DNA of 64,000 bases from Bacteriovoracaceae bacterium (GCA_023137315.1 JAGLPP010000027.1:1-64000); one strand, 5' to 3'. Shown: positions 52,645-62,304, numbered from the stretch's first letter. Notes: a model not told the origin generated them from the sequence alone. Numbers and translations: made by a program.

Positions 52645-55356
52645 CTATAACGTTCTATCTTTAATTTTTAACAGCGATAATTCCGACCTCGCCAACTCCT
52701 TAATATAGTTTGCAACTTCTGTACCACTTACCAATGTTTCAAGAATCTTTTTTCCTTCATTGACTCGATCAGAGGAAACAAGTGTGACAGCATATAAATA
52801 ATTCAATCTATCCATATAACTTGATTTTTTATAAATTCTTTTAAATTCTCCTATCTTCTGCTGAAGAACTTCCATCTTTTTTCCATTATGACTGGTGGAT
52901 GCCATCATCTCTATGTAAAGATATGCCATTCTCTCACGCACTTGATACATATACTGATTGCCCGGCGCATAATTTTCAGTATCATCAAGAACGGCCTTTA
53001 CAACACGTTTGAATTTATCGTGAAGATTCATCTCAAACAATGAATCCGTATATGCCTTCAGCAGATTCGCCACTTCGGAAACATCATAAACCGTTTTTTC
53101 CTGCTGGCCTGCGAGAAAAAGTTCCAGATATTTTGCGGAGTTTTTGTAATTTTTGCGCTTGGAGAACATCATTCCCTTGTAATAGTTAATCCTATTATAA
53201 TCAGGCTTGATTTTCTCAAGAAGTGATATATATTTTTCAACCTGCTTCCAATTTTCAAGTTTAAAATTCGCCATAACCTTCAACTCAAGAAGAAGAACCC
53301 TGGAATTTCTGATGTTTTTACGTTTATTCCAGGCCGGATAAGTCTTAGGGGGTGAGTTTTTAATCTTCTCAAAAGAGGAATAGAGCTTCTCAAATCCCTT
53401 ATATAAACCAAGCTTGATATAAGAATTTCCAACAATGAAATTTAAAAACGGATCCATGGCCACTTTTGCAATATATTTTTCCCTGTAAATTTCCCATATT
53501 TTAACAACCTTTGAATATTCGGATTCACTGTATAGTTTAAAAAGAATGCCATAAACAATCTCAGCCCCGTCTCCTTCGAAAACCCTTGCATCCGGAGCAC
53601 TAAGCGATGTCAAAGGTATGACTGATAAATAACTTAAAGCTTCCTTGAATTTACCATCCACTATAAAACTTCTTAACCTTACAAGCCAAAGAAGCTTATT
53701 GATATTCTTTGTAAACCTGTAATCACTATTGGATTTTTTTTCAAGAAAAATTCTTAATTCCCTGTCCTTTTTGGTAATGTTCCTTCTTCGAATACTGGCA
53801 AGAGCAACGTAGCGTATTTTTGCTTCATAAGTTATATCCAACGATTGCGATCTGTTAATCGTATTTTTATAAAGCTCCAGAGTCTTGTTAATATCCTTCT
53901 CCAGTACCTCGTGCGCAAGGGCAATCCTGAGTCTCGCATGCGAGGAATATGTAAGGTGGGAAAACATTGAAAGAAAGGTATCAAAAATATCAATGGACTT
54001 CTGATATTTGGCATCCCGAAAATAAGCCTCTGCCACGTTGTAAAGAATTGTAGGATCAATCGGTTTTACAAGAGCACTCTTTCTTTTCTCATACAACCTG
54101 ATAACGTCCTCATGTCTTCCAAGTCTAAGCAGGGTAAACATGTTATAGGCAATCATAATCTGAGCTGGAAGTATTTTCTTAACTGTTTTCTCTCTTATAA
54201 ATTCAATAATAGTTTCGATCTGATTCAAATTTGCGAGATTATAGAGGATAGTCTCGGCGGCATAAACAGATTCTTCCCTGTCAAAATTTTCAAGCGACAA
54301 TACATAAAACCTCTTCGCGGCCTTCAAGCATTGCACATATTCATTTTCACTGATAAAGAAGCTAATCATATATTTGTAGATCGCCTTCTGAAGAGGATAG
54401 ATTTTCGTTCTCTTGGCAACAGCTTCATACATATTCATGGCCATTTTTTGTGGCGCTGGATCCCTTTTTATAAAATTACTTCTGAGTAATGCATTGGCCT
54501 TTAAATATTCATGCAGGTCCTCCTGCTTTGCACTTTCGTCAGGATATTTTCCCTCGAACAGTTTAATTGATTTATGCATCAGCCCCCATTTGCCTTTTCT
54601 AAACAAATTTATAGTCAACTGAAGATGGGCCTCCATCGCATTTTTTTCATATTCCCTGTCCTTGATCGTATAAAAGTATTCTGCGGTTTTACTTTCAATA
54701 TTGATAACTTGTTTTAATTTCAATAACAGTGGTTCGTAATCCCATATAAAGGAGGCACCATATCGAAAATCAAAATACTTGTTTAAATGTTTAAAAAGCT
54801 TTCCACCACTTTTGGGCAAAGCAACCGTTTCTTTCTCCACAAGCTTTTTAACATCGGGAATCCTAACTGTTACAACTTGTTTTTTAATAGAAGGAGTCTT
54901 TTTTATAATTTTCTTTTTCGCTACAGCTGATTTTTTGGACTCAACATGGTCAACATTTGACCAGAAATCCAACACATATTTATTTTCCTTTCCCCTGTAA
55001 AAATGAAACAGCTCCACTTCACTATCCGCTAGTTTTATTTCAATCATGGACACATTGTTTGTAGAAGCTGATCCAGGTTTTTTAAAATCAATTGCTGAAA
55101 AGTACTTTTTATCAGAATCAAACCTGGATACATCCTTGATCAACTTTTCAAATATCTCAACATTAAGTGTTTTAATAAAAACACTGTCAGCCTTTTTCGA
55201 TACTTCCAATTGATCTTCAGAAAGAAAAATATTCCAACGAACATATGTCTTGTGTTTTTCCTGATTGGCGATTTGCGCAAGGACAAAAGTTCCACACAAA
55301 AACTGTGAGCAAATTACAATCGTCAAAATTTTGATTATCGTCTTTTTTGTCAACAC
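52645..55356 (-). CDS. large secreted TPR-repeat protein leading the flagellar operon
   Basis: 903 aa from a GTG start (AGGA upstream). Signal peptide residues 1-27 (ending L-A-Q). Residues ~30-140 are a small beta-rich domain; a lysine-rich linker follows (~145-175). From about residue 200 on there are many helical repeats of TPR type (for example F-D-T-F-L-S-M-F-S-H-L; Y-K-G-M-M-F-S-K-R-K-N-Y-K-N-S-A-K-Y-L-E). 41 nt separate it from the regulator. Probably a periplasmic or outer-membrane scaffold for motor assembly, but that is inference from position. Confidence 0.72.
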   Translation of the reverse strand: MLTKKTIIKILTIVICSQFLCGTFVLAQIANQEKHKTYVRWNIFLSEDQLEVSKKADSVFIKTLNVEIFEKLIKDVSRFDSDKKYFSAIDFKKPGSASTNNVSMIEIKLADSEVELFHFYRGKENKYVLDFWSNVDHVESKKSAVAKKKIIKKTPSIKKQVVTVRIPDVKKLVEKETVALPKSGGKLFKHLNKYFDFRYGASFIWDYEPLLLKLKQVINIESKTAEYFYTIKDREYEKNAMEAHLQLTINLFRKGKWGLMHKSIKLFEGKYPDESAKQEDLHEYLKANALLRSNFIKRDPAPQKMAMNMYEAVAKRTKIYPLQKAIYKYMISFFISENEYVQCLKAAKRFYVLSLENFDREESVYAAETILYNLANLNQIETIIEFIREKTVKKILPAQIMIAYNMFTLLRLGRHEDVIRLYEKRKSALVKPIDPTILYNVAEAYFRDAKYQKSIDIFDTFLSMFSHLTYSSHARLRIALAHEVLEKDINKTLELYKNTINRSQSLDITYEAKIRYVALASIRRRNITKKDRELRIFLEKKSNSDYRFTKNINKLLWLVRLRSFIVDGKFKEALSYLSVIPLTSLSAPDARVFEGDGAEIVYGILFKLYSESEYSKVVKIWEIYREKYIAKVAMDPFLNFIVGNSYIKLGLYKGFEKLYSSFEKIKNSPPKTYPAWNKRKNIRNSRVLLLELKVMANFKLENWKQVEKYISLLEKIKPDYNRINYYKGMMFSKRKNYKNSAKYLELFLAGQQEKTVYDVSEVANLLKAYTDSLFEMNLHDKFKRVVKAVLDDTENYAPGNQYMYQVRERMAYLYIEMMASTSHNGKKMEVLQQKIGEFKRIYKKSSYMDRLNYLYAVTLVSSDRVNEGKKILETLVSGTEVANYIKELARSELSLLKIKDRTL

Positions 55357-55743
55357 GAAACTTCCTGTTTCATAATTCCACTAAGACACTGCCGGAAAGC
55401 CCCTTCCTGGGACATCCCTCATACACTTCAATTCTACTATTTTTTGAGTTTTTTAAAAGGAAAATTTTTCTTATGGGCACTTTTTTCCGAGACATTTATT
55501 TGACATGGGAAATTTTTATCTATTTACGGTGTTTTAGAATTATTATCGGACAAAATGACTTCAGCATTTTTTTAAAAAATTGTCATTGGTCCCAAAAAGA
55601 CACCATCTTTCGCCTGGTAATTCATGGTACGGCCTCCAAACCAAATACTGATTCAGAAGCATATGTAATTCTTACAATCAATCTTTCGCACCGCGCAATT
55701 TTGCGCTATTATGTATGTTACCACACAGAAAAGAGGAGATTTC
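55357..55743. other. 387-bp divergent intergenic region
   Basis: Separates the flagellar operon head (minus) from a secreted protein gene (plus). It is AT-rich and must hold the promoter of the flagellar operon; I cannot identify a clear sigma54 (-24/-12) or sigma28 site in it. An open frame of 155 codons crosses most of it on the plus strand but has no ribosome-binding site and unlikely composition. Its right end carries a palindrome-containing promoter. Confidence 0.5.
55693..55712 (+). promoter_or_regulatory. promoter -10 with adjacent palindrome (GCGCAA-TT-TTGCGC)
   Basis: A perfect 6-2-6 inverted repeat at 55693-55706 directly abuts TATTAT (55707-55712), 31 bp upstream of the secreted-protein ATG. 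A -35 match (TTTCGC, 55684-55689) at 17-nt spacing is weak. The dyad occupies the -35/-10 spacer, the classic place for a repressor site, and is GC-rich in AT-rich surroundings. Confidence 0.45.
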
Positions 55744-56448
55744 ATGAAACTGGCAAAATTAATAGTTCTTTTTATTACATTGTTCCCCTGCCTCAGCAAT
55801 GTCTCTCTTGCTGAAGATACAGAATCCGGTAATTACCAATCATTTAATATTGAACTAAAAAGAATTGAATTTATTGGTAACTACGGAAAATATCCCGGAA
55901 TGAGGGGTGGTGTAATGGAGCTAGCTGCTGATATGTACGTGAAGGCCCTTTTTCCAATTCTAAACGAGAACGATAGTCGTTATGATAAAGAAAAACAAAA
56001 CTTCGTAACTGGAAAGAGAAATTTATTATCTGCCGGTGAATTCGAATACAATATAAGGAGGGGACTTGTAATTGATAATTCCGAGTCTCAGTGGGGAAAA
56101 AGCGAACACCTTAAATTCGAGGGACAAAACGTGGCCATCCCCAACGCTTCGATTAGCACTGAGTTTATAGAGTTTTATATCACCATTGATGAAACCGACT
56201 ACTTATTGGATCTTGCCTCACTGGGTGAAATGAAACAACTCTGTCTGGCCCATATAAGAATTCCAAAATCCGCGTTAACAACGGAGAAAAAAAGATATTC
56301 TTTCCATAAGACAGGCACATTCAAAGCAAGTCAATATTTTGGTTTCGACATGAAAAGAAAAGACCATCCCAAGTATAAAAATGTTAATAGTTGCAGGGTG
56401 TTTTTTGACTTAATCGTGAAAGAACACCAGAGTTTGGATTTGGATTAG
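55744..56448 (+). CDS. secreted protein of unknown function
   Basis: 234 aa from the ATG preceded by GAGGAG. Signal peptide 1-22 (ending S-L-A). The mature part is beta-rich with a few cysteines. There is no family I recognise. Its 3' end overlaps the convergent 154-aa secreted protein by 4 nt. Confidence 0.65.
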   Translation: MKLAKLIVLFITLFPCLSNVSLAEDTESGNYQSFNIELKRIEFIGNYGKYPGMRGGVMELAADMYVKALFPILNENDSRYDKEKQNFVTGKRNLLSAGEFEYNIRRGLVIDNSESQWGKSEHLKFEGQNVAIPNASISTEFIEFYITIDETDYLLDLASLGEMKQLCLAHIRIPKSALTTEKKRYSFHKTGTFKASQYFGFDMKRKDHPKYKNVNSCRVFFDLIVKEHQSLDLD

Positions 56449-56909
56449 AACCCCACACTACATGTATATTGTTCATCATTACTCTTGATAATGACTTCGT
56501 AATACATGTCACCTGCTTTTTCAAACCTCAACGTATGTTGATCAATTTTATATGTATCGTAAGTATAAAAACCAACATTCTCACCATCGCTTCCATCAGA
56601 TTCTTCGCGAACAAGAGTGTATGCTTGTTTCTCGGAAACATAAAAACGTATCTTCGGATTTTGATTTTTATCTGTAATAACAACTTCAAGAAAATTCTTT
56701 TCATTACTTATCATAATATATGAATGGCACTGTCTCCCGGAATGATCCTCTCCAAAAGAAAAACTTAACCAGTCACGTTCACTGGACATGATCTCATTGA
56801 TTGTATCTATTCCACTTAGTTCTTTTGTAGTTACAACAAAGCCTTCTTTAGCTTGAGCAAATGTTGATAGAGCAAATAACACAAGAAAAAATATTGACGC
56901 AAGTTTCAT
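56445..56909 (-). CDS. small secreted protein of unknown function
   Basis: 154 aa. Signal peptide (K-L-A-S-I-F-F-L-V-L-F-A-L-S-T-F-A-Q-A) followed by about 135 residues, beta-rich, with one cysteine mid-protein and one near the end (Y-T-C-S-V-G-F), able to form a disulphide. GGAG precedes the ATG. The 180 bp upstream (56910-57089) holds AT-rich spacer and presumably its promoter. Confidence 0.62.
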   Translation of the reverse strand: MKLASIFFLVLFALSTFAQAKEGFVVTTKELSGIDTINEIMSSERDWLSFSFGEDHSGRQCHSYIMISNEKNFLEVVITDKNQNPKIRFYVSEKQAYTLVREESDGSDGENVGFYTYDTYKIDQHTLRFEKAGDMYYEVIIKSNDEQYTCSVGF

Positions 56910-57089
56910 TTCTCCTCCAAAATTTATTTTTACGTTCTTACTAATAATATTAATTAATCAAACAGATACGATATCAGGCCTGTTAATGGCAACATCTTCA
57001 ACTTATGATTGTAATTATTACAATTATAAGAAACTATACAAAACCATGCAGTATATATCAGGGTGTGGGACATAAAAGAGAAGATATTT

Positions 57090-57641
57090 CTATTTAGCCA
57101 ACATTACTACGTGAGAACGTTTGATCACAGATTTTTCAACTTTTTTGAAACCAATCTGACATGCTAAATCCGCAGTGTTGGCAAACTCTTTGCTGGACAC
57201 GTGTCCGACTGGCTCGGCTAGTAGTATTCGGCCACCGTCCTTTAATAAATCATACAACTCTTGCAATGTTTTTTTTTGATCTGGCAATTCATGCATTACT
57301 GCAAATGCCAGAGCGAAATCAATTTTTCCGTTATAATTATCAAGATCAAGAGAATTTTCACTGCAAAGATGCGCTAATATCTGATTATCAACCTTGTATT
57401 TACATGCTCTTTTGTTTAGACGGGCCAGCATTTTTTCCTGTAAATCAACCGCAATAATTCTGCCATTATCACCAACAAGCTGTGCCATTGGAATAGTAAA
57501 ATATCCCATTCCAGAACCAACATCAACAGCGGTTATCCCCCTTTTAATATGTGGGGATAGAATCTTATGAGGGTTTTGGAACAATTTTCTTAGTGGATTG
57601 ATTAAAAAATATCCCATCCACCAAGGACAGACATGCGCCAT
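57090..57641 (-). CDS. class I SAM-dependent methyltransferase
   Basis: 183 aa from the ATG at 57641, with GAGGTG upstream; a longer frame to 57686 has no family sequence. SAM motif I V-D-V-G-S-G-M-G-Y-F near residue 39, post-I I-A-V-D-L near 63, motif III region D-G-G-R-I-L-L-A-E-P near 135. N-terminus V-C-P-W-W-M-G-Y-F. Methyltransf_11/UbiE-like; substrate unknown. Confidence 0.82.
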   Translation of the reverse strand: MAHVCPWWMGYFLINPLRKLFQNPHKILSPHIKRGITAVDVGSGMGYFTIPMAQLVGDNGRIIAVDLQEKMLARLNKRACKYKVDNQILAHLCSENSLDLDNYNGKIDFALAFAVMHELPDQKKTLQELYDLLKDGGRILLAEPVGHVSSKEFANTADLACQIGFKKVEKSVIKRSHVVMLAK

Positions 57642-57766
57642 ATTGCACCTCGCGTTTTGAAAATTACAGCTAACTTCATACCACAATTTTGCAATTTTTT
57701 CATTTCATAAATAATTCTGCACAATGAATTAATTATTGCAGCGTGCAACCATGAGTGATAACAAGA

Positions 57767-57789
57767 TATAATGAGTTCAGAATTTAATA
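57767..57789 (+). repeat. 23-bp direct repeat, copy 1 (upstream of the M23 gene)
   Basis: Starts TATAATGAG and ends TTTAATA; identical over all 23 positions to 58933-58955, with neighbouring bases differing on both sides. It ends 38 bp before the M23 ATG. It could be a shared promoter element (TATAAT) or a duplication scar. Confidence 0.85.
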
Positions 57790-57827
57790 AAATCACCAGC
57801 CAAGTGTGTAACCCTCTGGAGTAAAAT

Positions 57828-58937
57828 ATGAAAATTCAACTTGCTTCGAAGAATCTAATTCCAATGATTTCAAAAACCGGTAATGGACAAATAGTTTTTG
57901 ATTTAATGCTTCATGGATTGCTCATAACAAATACTGGAAAACACGAAAAGACAATAAAGAAAATCTCTTTAAGTTTGATTAAAGGCAAGCAAGAGATTGA
58001 AACAAGAATAATTCATGATACTCAACTTAAAAAAGAAGTAAAAGCTTTAAGAAAAAATTTATTAAGCAATATTCCTGAATTTATAGGTATCAAGTTTTCA
58101 AAAAAATTACCAAAATCTTTAAATTTGGTTAATACTCTGAAGATTAAAAACACTGAGAGTATAATTACAGCGCACGAATATTTTCATTTGAGAAATACAA
58201 TTATTCCAACAAAAATTGAGATTAAAGTTCTCTTCCAAGAAGGAAATAAGAAAAAAGAGGAGAAACAATATTTCCAGTTAAGGACACACATTTGTAAAAA
58301 CAAATATATTTTTCCTCTAAAAGGCAAGATCGTATGTTTGGCTGGTCCGGGATGTGGAGATGGACATCATCGAAGTGTAACAAGCCAGGAGTTTGCTTAC
58401 GATTTTGTCTCATTAAATAAAGAGTGTGACATGACAATGGGAAAGGGCAATGCTAATTCAAAATTTCACGCTTTTGGCGATTCAGTAATTGCTCCAGCTT
58501 CAGGAAGAATCATATTCGCCAAAGATGGGATTAAAGATAATAATAAACTTGGAGATGTCCCTCCAATAACACTTGATAAAATTAAAAAGTGGGGATTGGA
58601 TCACGTTTTCCCGGGAAATATCGTTATCATTAAACATGCTAATGATGAATATAGTTTAATGGCCCATCTTAAAAAAGGTTCAATCAAGGTAAAAAAAGGG
58701 CAAAGAGTCAAGAAAGGAGAAGTTGTTGGAGAGCTTGGCAATACAGGAAATTCCACTGCCCCACATCTTCACTATCATTTAATGGATGCAGACAATATGT
58801 TTTGGGGACGATCAATACCAATCAAATTTGAAAATATCAGAATAATAGGAATGAAAGATTTAGAAGCGAGTCATCCAAACGAAGAATTTAATAATAATAT
58901 CAACGTATTAATTGATCCTATTGTGAAAACAGTATAA
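57828..58937 (+). CDS. M23-family metallopeptidase (LytM/lysostaphin type)
   Basis: 369 aa. Residues ~1-150 are a beta-rich domain without homology I recognise. The catalytic domain (~190-340) has H-x3-D-like G-H-H-R-S...Y-D-F and G-N-T-G-N-S-T-A-P-H-L-H-Y-H, with zinc ligands His and Asp and the HxH pair. M23 enzymes cut peptidoglycan cross-links. There is no signal peptide, so export, if any, is non-classical; it may also be a cytoplasmic or biotin-lipoyl-like duplicated hybrid fold. The gene is very AT-rich. Its stop lies inside copy 2 of the 23-bp repeat. Confidence 0.82.
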   Translation: MKIQLASKNLIPMISKTGNGQIVFDLMLHGLLITNTGKHEKTIKKISLSLIKGKQEIETRIIHDTQLKKEVKALRKNLLSNIPEFIGIKFSKKLPKSLNLVNTLKIKNTESIITAHEYFHLRNTIIPTKIEIKVLFQEGNKKKEEKQYFQLRTHICKNKYIFPLKGKIVCLAGPGCGDGHHRSVTSQEFAYDFVSLNKECDMTMGKGNANSKFHAFGDSVIAPASGRIIFAKDGIKDNNKLGDVPPITLDKIKKWGLDHVFPGNIVIIKHANDEYSLMAHLKKGSIKVKKGQRVKKGEVVGELGNTGNSTAPHLHYHLMDADNMFWGRSIPIKFENIRIIGMKDLEASHPNEEFNNNINVLIDPIVKTV

Positions 58938-58955
58938 TGAGTTCAGAATTTAATA
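58933..58955 (+). repeat. 23-bp direct repeat, copy 2 (between the M23 and M29 genes)
   Basis: Exact copy of 57767-57789, 1166 bp downstream. It includes the M23 stop codon and ends 44 bp before the aminopeptidase ATG, nearly the same distance as copy 1 from its gene. Confidence 0.85.
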
Positions 58956-58999
58956 TGCATGGTCACTGTATATTGACTTATTAATATCAAGGAGAAGGT

Positions 59000-61057
59000 A
59001 TGTTTAATACAAAAGAATATTTTTCAAAAATTAATAAAAAATCAGAAGCTTCTTATTTAAATAATTTAAAGGAAATCAAAAAAATAAATAAAAAAATCCA
59101 AAAAACATCCTGTAAAAACGATGAACTTTTTGAGTATTGGGATCTGATGCTTGCTACAAGCAACAGAATTTTAAAGATGGCATCTTTAGAAGAAGAAATA
59201 GATGATACATTTTTTAAAAAAGCATCAATGGAGAATCTTAAAAAAATGCATGATGATTTTTTCTTCGAAGTCATGCCAGAGAATTATGATAAAAGTTACG
59301 CAAATCCAGCTTTCACTGTGGCAAAACTTGGAGAAAAATGGGGACAACTTTTTTGTAGTTTTTATGTAAAATATCGAGGTTATTATGATCATGCATTAAA
59401 GCATAAGACATTTGCCATGGATGAAATAAATTCGGTCTTTATTGATGTATATAATGTCTTGAAAAATAAAGGTCTTAATTATGATGATTTAAAGGAAATT
59501 ATTACAAGACCTACAAAACATGAAAAACTTGAATATCGAATTGCTGCTATGAGAGAAAATATTGACAAAAACTTTCGTTACTACAGAGATATTATTGAAA
59601 ATGATGATTTAACCAATTTTCGTTATCTATATAAAACCGGGGATTATATTTCGGAGCATATATTGGCCACTGCTGATTTTTTAAAAAGTTATCCCGAAGA
59701 TAAACTTAGAGGGCTTGCTCAATTATTCGCTGATGCATACATTAGGGGATTTGAAGTAGAAAACAAGGATTTATCTAAAAAATCAACCATTACAATTTTA
59801 TATCAACCTGGTATGGAAATAATTTACAAACATTTAGTAACAATACTTTCCGACAAGGGGTTGGAGTCACTATTCGTTGATTACTATGTTGTTCCCCCAA
59901 ATAGACAATACGCTCATGATCATAAATTTGATACTGCCCTTGTGCTGGACAAAGAGTTTGTTGGAAATAAAAAGGATTTACTGGAAAAAGCCTTTTTAGC
60001 GATTAGCTCCATGTATAAAGAAAATTCAGGGGTAATTATATTTGATTCCTTCGGAGAAACACCATTTAAACCAGAAAACAAAAAAGAGTGTATGAAAGTT
60101 TCTGAAGAGCAACAACCTCTATATCAAGAGTTTATTAATAATTTTATTAATATCAAGGAAAAACATTCTCCAAGTAACGAAACGAGTTTTTCAATAATGG
60201 CGTTTCCATCACCAGAGATAGGTGAAGACTTTGTTGAGATTTTCAGAGAGATCATGGATATTAACATGCTTGATCCTTTGAAATATCAAAAAATTCAGCA
60301 AACGATGATTGATGTTTTGGATAAAGCAGACCATGTTATTATCAAGGGAAAAGGGAGCAATAGAACCAGTTTAAAAGTTAAATTACATGAAATAAAAAAT
60401 CCAGACAAAGAGACAATATTTGAAAATTGTGGAGCTGATATCAACATACCTGTTGGAGAAGTATACACCTCTCCAGTTCTTGCTGAAACAGATGGTGTAC
60501 TACATGTTGATGAAAATTATTTAGATGGGCTTAAATACGAAAACCTTGCTTTAACTTTTAAAGATGGATATATCAGCGATTATGAGTGTAGCAATTTTCC
60601 TACGACCGAAGAGAACAAAAAGTTTATTGAAGAAAATCTCTTATTTCCTCACAAAACACTACCAATGGGAGAATTTGCTATTGGAACAAACACACTTGCG
60701 TACATGGTGGCTCAAAAGTATGGAATAATGTCTAAACTTCCCATTTTAATTATTGAAAAGATGGGCCCACATTTTGCGATAGGAGATACCTGTTTTAGCA
60801 GAGAAGAAGATAGTGAATCATTTAATCTATTTAATGGTAAAAAAATGATTGCCAAAGATAATGAGAAAACGCTTATAAGAAAAAGTGATACATCAAAAGC
60901 TTATACATATCGACATACTGATATAACACTCCCTTATTGTTCAATAGGCTCAATCACAGCAGTAAGCAGCAATGGTGAATGTGTCGATATCATAAGGGAT
61001 GAGAGATTTGTACTTGATGGCACCCTTGAATTGAATAAACCTCTGGATAATATCTAA
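59000..61057 (+). CDS. M29-family aminopeptidase with a large N-terminal domain
   Basis: 685 aa, about 275 longer than typical M29 enzymes (~410 aa). Residues 1-265 are helical and unrelated to the core. The catalytic part has N-I-P-V-G-E-V-Y-T-S-P near 487, M-G-E-F-A-I-G-T-N near 557, E-K-M-G-P-H-F-A-I-G-D near 588 and Y-R-H-T-D near 638, the metal ligands (Glu, Glu, His, His, Asp) of leucyl aminopeptidase T. GGAGAAGG precedes the ATG. Cytoplasmic peptide degradation. Confidence 0.85.
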   Translation: MFNTKEYFSKINKKSEASYLNNLKEIKKINKKIQKTSCKNDELFEYWDLMLATSNRILKMASLEEEIDDTFFKKASMENLKKMHDDFFFEVMPENYDKSYANPAFTVAKLGEKWGQLFCSFYVKYRGYYDHALKHKTFAMDEINSVFIDVYNVLKNKGLNYDDLKEIITRPTKHEKLEYRIAAMRENIDKNFRYYRDIIENDDLTNFRYLYKTGDYISEHILATADFLKSYPEDKLRGLAQLFADAYIRGFEVENKDLSKKSTITILYQPGMEIIYKHLVTILSDKGLESLFVDYYVVPPNRQYAHDHKFDTALVLDKEFVGNKKDLLEKAFLAISSMYKENSGVIIFDSFGETPFKPENKKECMKVSEEQQPLYQEFINNFINIKEKHSPSNETSFSIMAFPSPEIGEDFVEIFREIMDINMLDPLKYQKIQQTMIDVLDKADHVIIKGKGSNRTSLKVKLHEIKNPDKETIFENCGADINIPVGEVYTSPVLAETDGVLHVDENYLDGLKYENLALTFKDGYISDYECSNFPTTEENKKFIEENLLFPHKTLPMGEFAIGTNTLAYMVAQKYGIMSKLPILIIEKMGPHFAIGDTCFSREEDSESFNLFNGKKMIAKDNEKTLIRKSDTSKAYTYRHTDITLPYCSIGSITAVSSNGECVDIIRDERFVLDGTLELNKPLDNI

Positions 61058-61070
61058 AAAAAGTGGCAAT

Positions 61071-61090
61071 AAGGATTTTCCTGATATTTC
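61071..61090 (+). repeat. 20-bp imperfect dispersed repeat, copy 1
   Basis: AAGGATTTTCCTGATATTTC, matching 62393-62412 at 18 of 20 positions in the same orientation. The two copies flank the 377-aa gene. The two differences leave a small GG..CC hairpin intact in each copy. Confidence 0.45.
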
Positions 61091-61170
61091 CATTATTGTA
61101 ACCAATATTGGATCATTCATCAGAATCAACAAGACTAAAATAAATTCCGATGGTTCTGAAACTGTTTTTT

Positions 61171-62304
61171 TTAATTAACATCAGGAGGTACATCTACAAA
61201 TTGATCCTCGTAAAAACTCCTAATGAGATTTATTTTAACAAGATACTTCCAGGAACTTTGATATTTCTCCTCTCTTGGAATTTTTTGTTCCGAACGATAA
61301 TCGGGATGAATATATTTGCTCCTTTCCCAGAGAGGCATTACAAATTGGGCATAATCATAGTCCAATGCTTTTGACCGAACACCATAACTTGTAATCGGGG
61401 AACCATTGTCAACAAAGTTTATTCCAGCAATCCAAATCTTGTTCTCACGATTCTTGATGACATAATATTCGACCTCTGCATTATATGATCGATATATAAG
61501 TCCTGAAACTTCCCCATAATGCTTAATTGAATAATCTAAAGACTGAATTAACCCTGTGGAATAGTTTGGCATGTTTTTTTGATCACAAAGTCTTATTGAA
61601 TTCGGTTGAGGAAAAATATCCTTTCTTAATTCTCCCTTATAGATATATTCTCTTTCGTCATAAACAAAATCATGGATAAAATTATCGACAAAGGATACTT
61701 CTTGCGCCATAAGGTGCTTTTGATGTTCGTTATATTTTTCAAACTCTTTGGCACTTCCAGCATATTCATCAATTCCTGTCTTTTCTTCAAAGCTGGCAAC
61801 CAGTTTTACAATATGCTTTAAATTTATATCCGATCTGAAAGCTTGTTGGGCAATCTTATCAAAGAGATATAATTGGACTTTTCCCGGTATTGATAGTGAT
61901 CCCTCCCCTATTCCCTTGCTATACCAGGTAATACCCGTAATTGGCTTCCCCTCAGTGTTAACAGTATCGTAGTATGTTACAAATGGAGCGACTCTAAAAA
62001 TTCCATGTGATCCTGATTTATAAAAAAACCTTAGAGATGTTCTCCCATCATCTAATTCGACATAAGCAAAAACTCCAAATCTCTTCTTTCCATCTATGGC
62101 GGGAATATACTCTTGGTATTGAAAAACATCACTCAAATGAAAAATTGCATTTGAAATCCGAATGCTTTTAACTGGAGCAAGATTAAGTTCCCTTATCAGC
62201 TGGGCAGAACATTCCGGCAATGAGTCGAAAAAAGTGATTTTGCAATTATTTGAATAAGCAATTGTACCAAAGATGAGAAATAAAATCGTTTGCATCCACT
62301 TCAT
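61171..62304 (-). CDS. secreted protein of unknown function
   Basis: 377 aa. Signal peptide residues 1-18 (ending A-Y-S). The mature protein is aromatic-rich with charged surface segments; two N-terminal cysteines (C-K-I...E-C-S). No family recognised. GAGG lies 8 nt before the ATG. It stands alone and is bracketed by a 20-bp imperfect repeat. Confidence 0.65.
   Translation of the reverse strand: MKWMQTILFLIFGTIAYSNNCKITFFDSLPECSAQLIRELNLAPVKSIRISNAIFHLSDVFQYQEYIPAIDGKKRFGVFAYVELDDGRTSLRFFYKSGSHGIFRVAPFVTYYDTVNTEGKPITGITWYSKGIGEGSLSIPGKVQLYLFDKIAQQAFRSDINLKHIVKLVASFEEKTGIDEYAGSAKEFEKYNEHQKHLMAQEVSFVDNFIHDFVYDEREYIYKGELRKDIFPQPNSIRLCDQKNMPNYSTGLIQSLDYSIKHYGEVSGLIYRSYNAEVEYYVIKNRENKIWIAGINFVDNGSPITSYGVRSKALDYDYAQFVMPLWERSKYIHPDYRSEQKIPREEKYQSSWKYLVKINLIRSFYEDQFVDVPPDVN

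Noticed and set aside
52626-55412. 12-mer CCCTTCCTGGGA shared upstream of the regulator gene (52626-52637) and the TPR gene (55401-55412)
   Set aside because: A 12-base match is expected many times by chance in 64 kb; only the location is suggestive, so it is not called as a regulatory element.
55347-55814. 155-codon plus-strand frame spanning the intergenic region and the next gene's start
   Set aside because: Overlaps the real secreted-protein gene in another frame, starts inside the TPR gene, no Shine-Dalgarno, composition of spacer.
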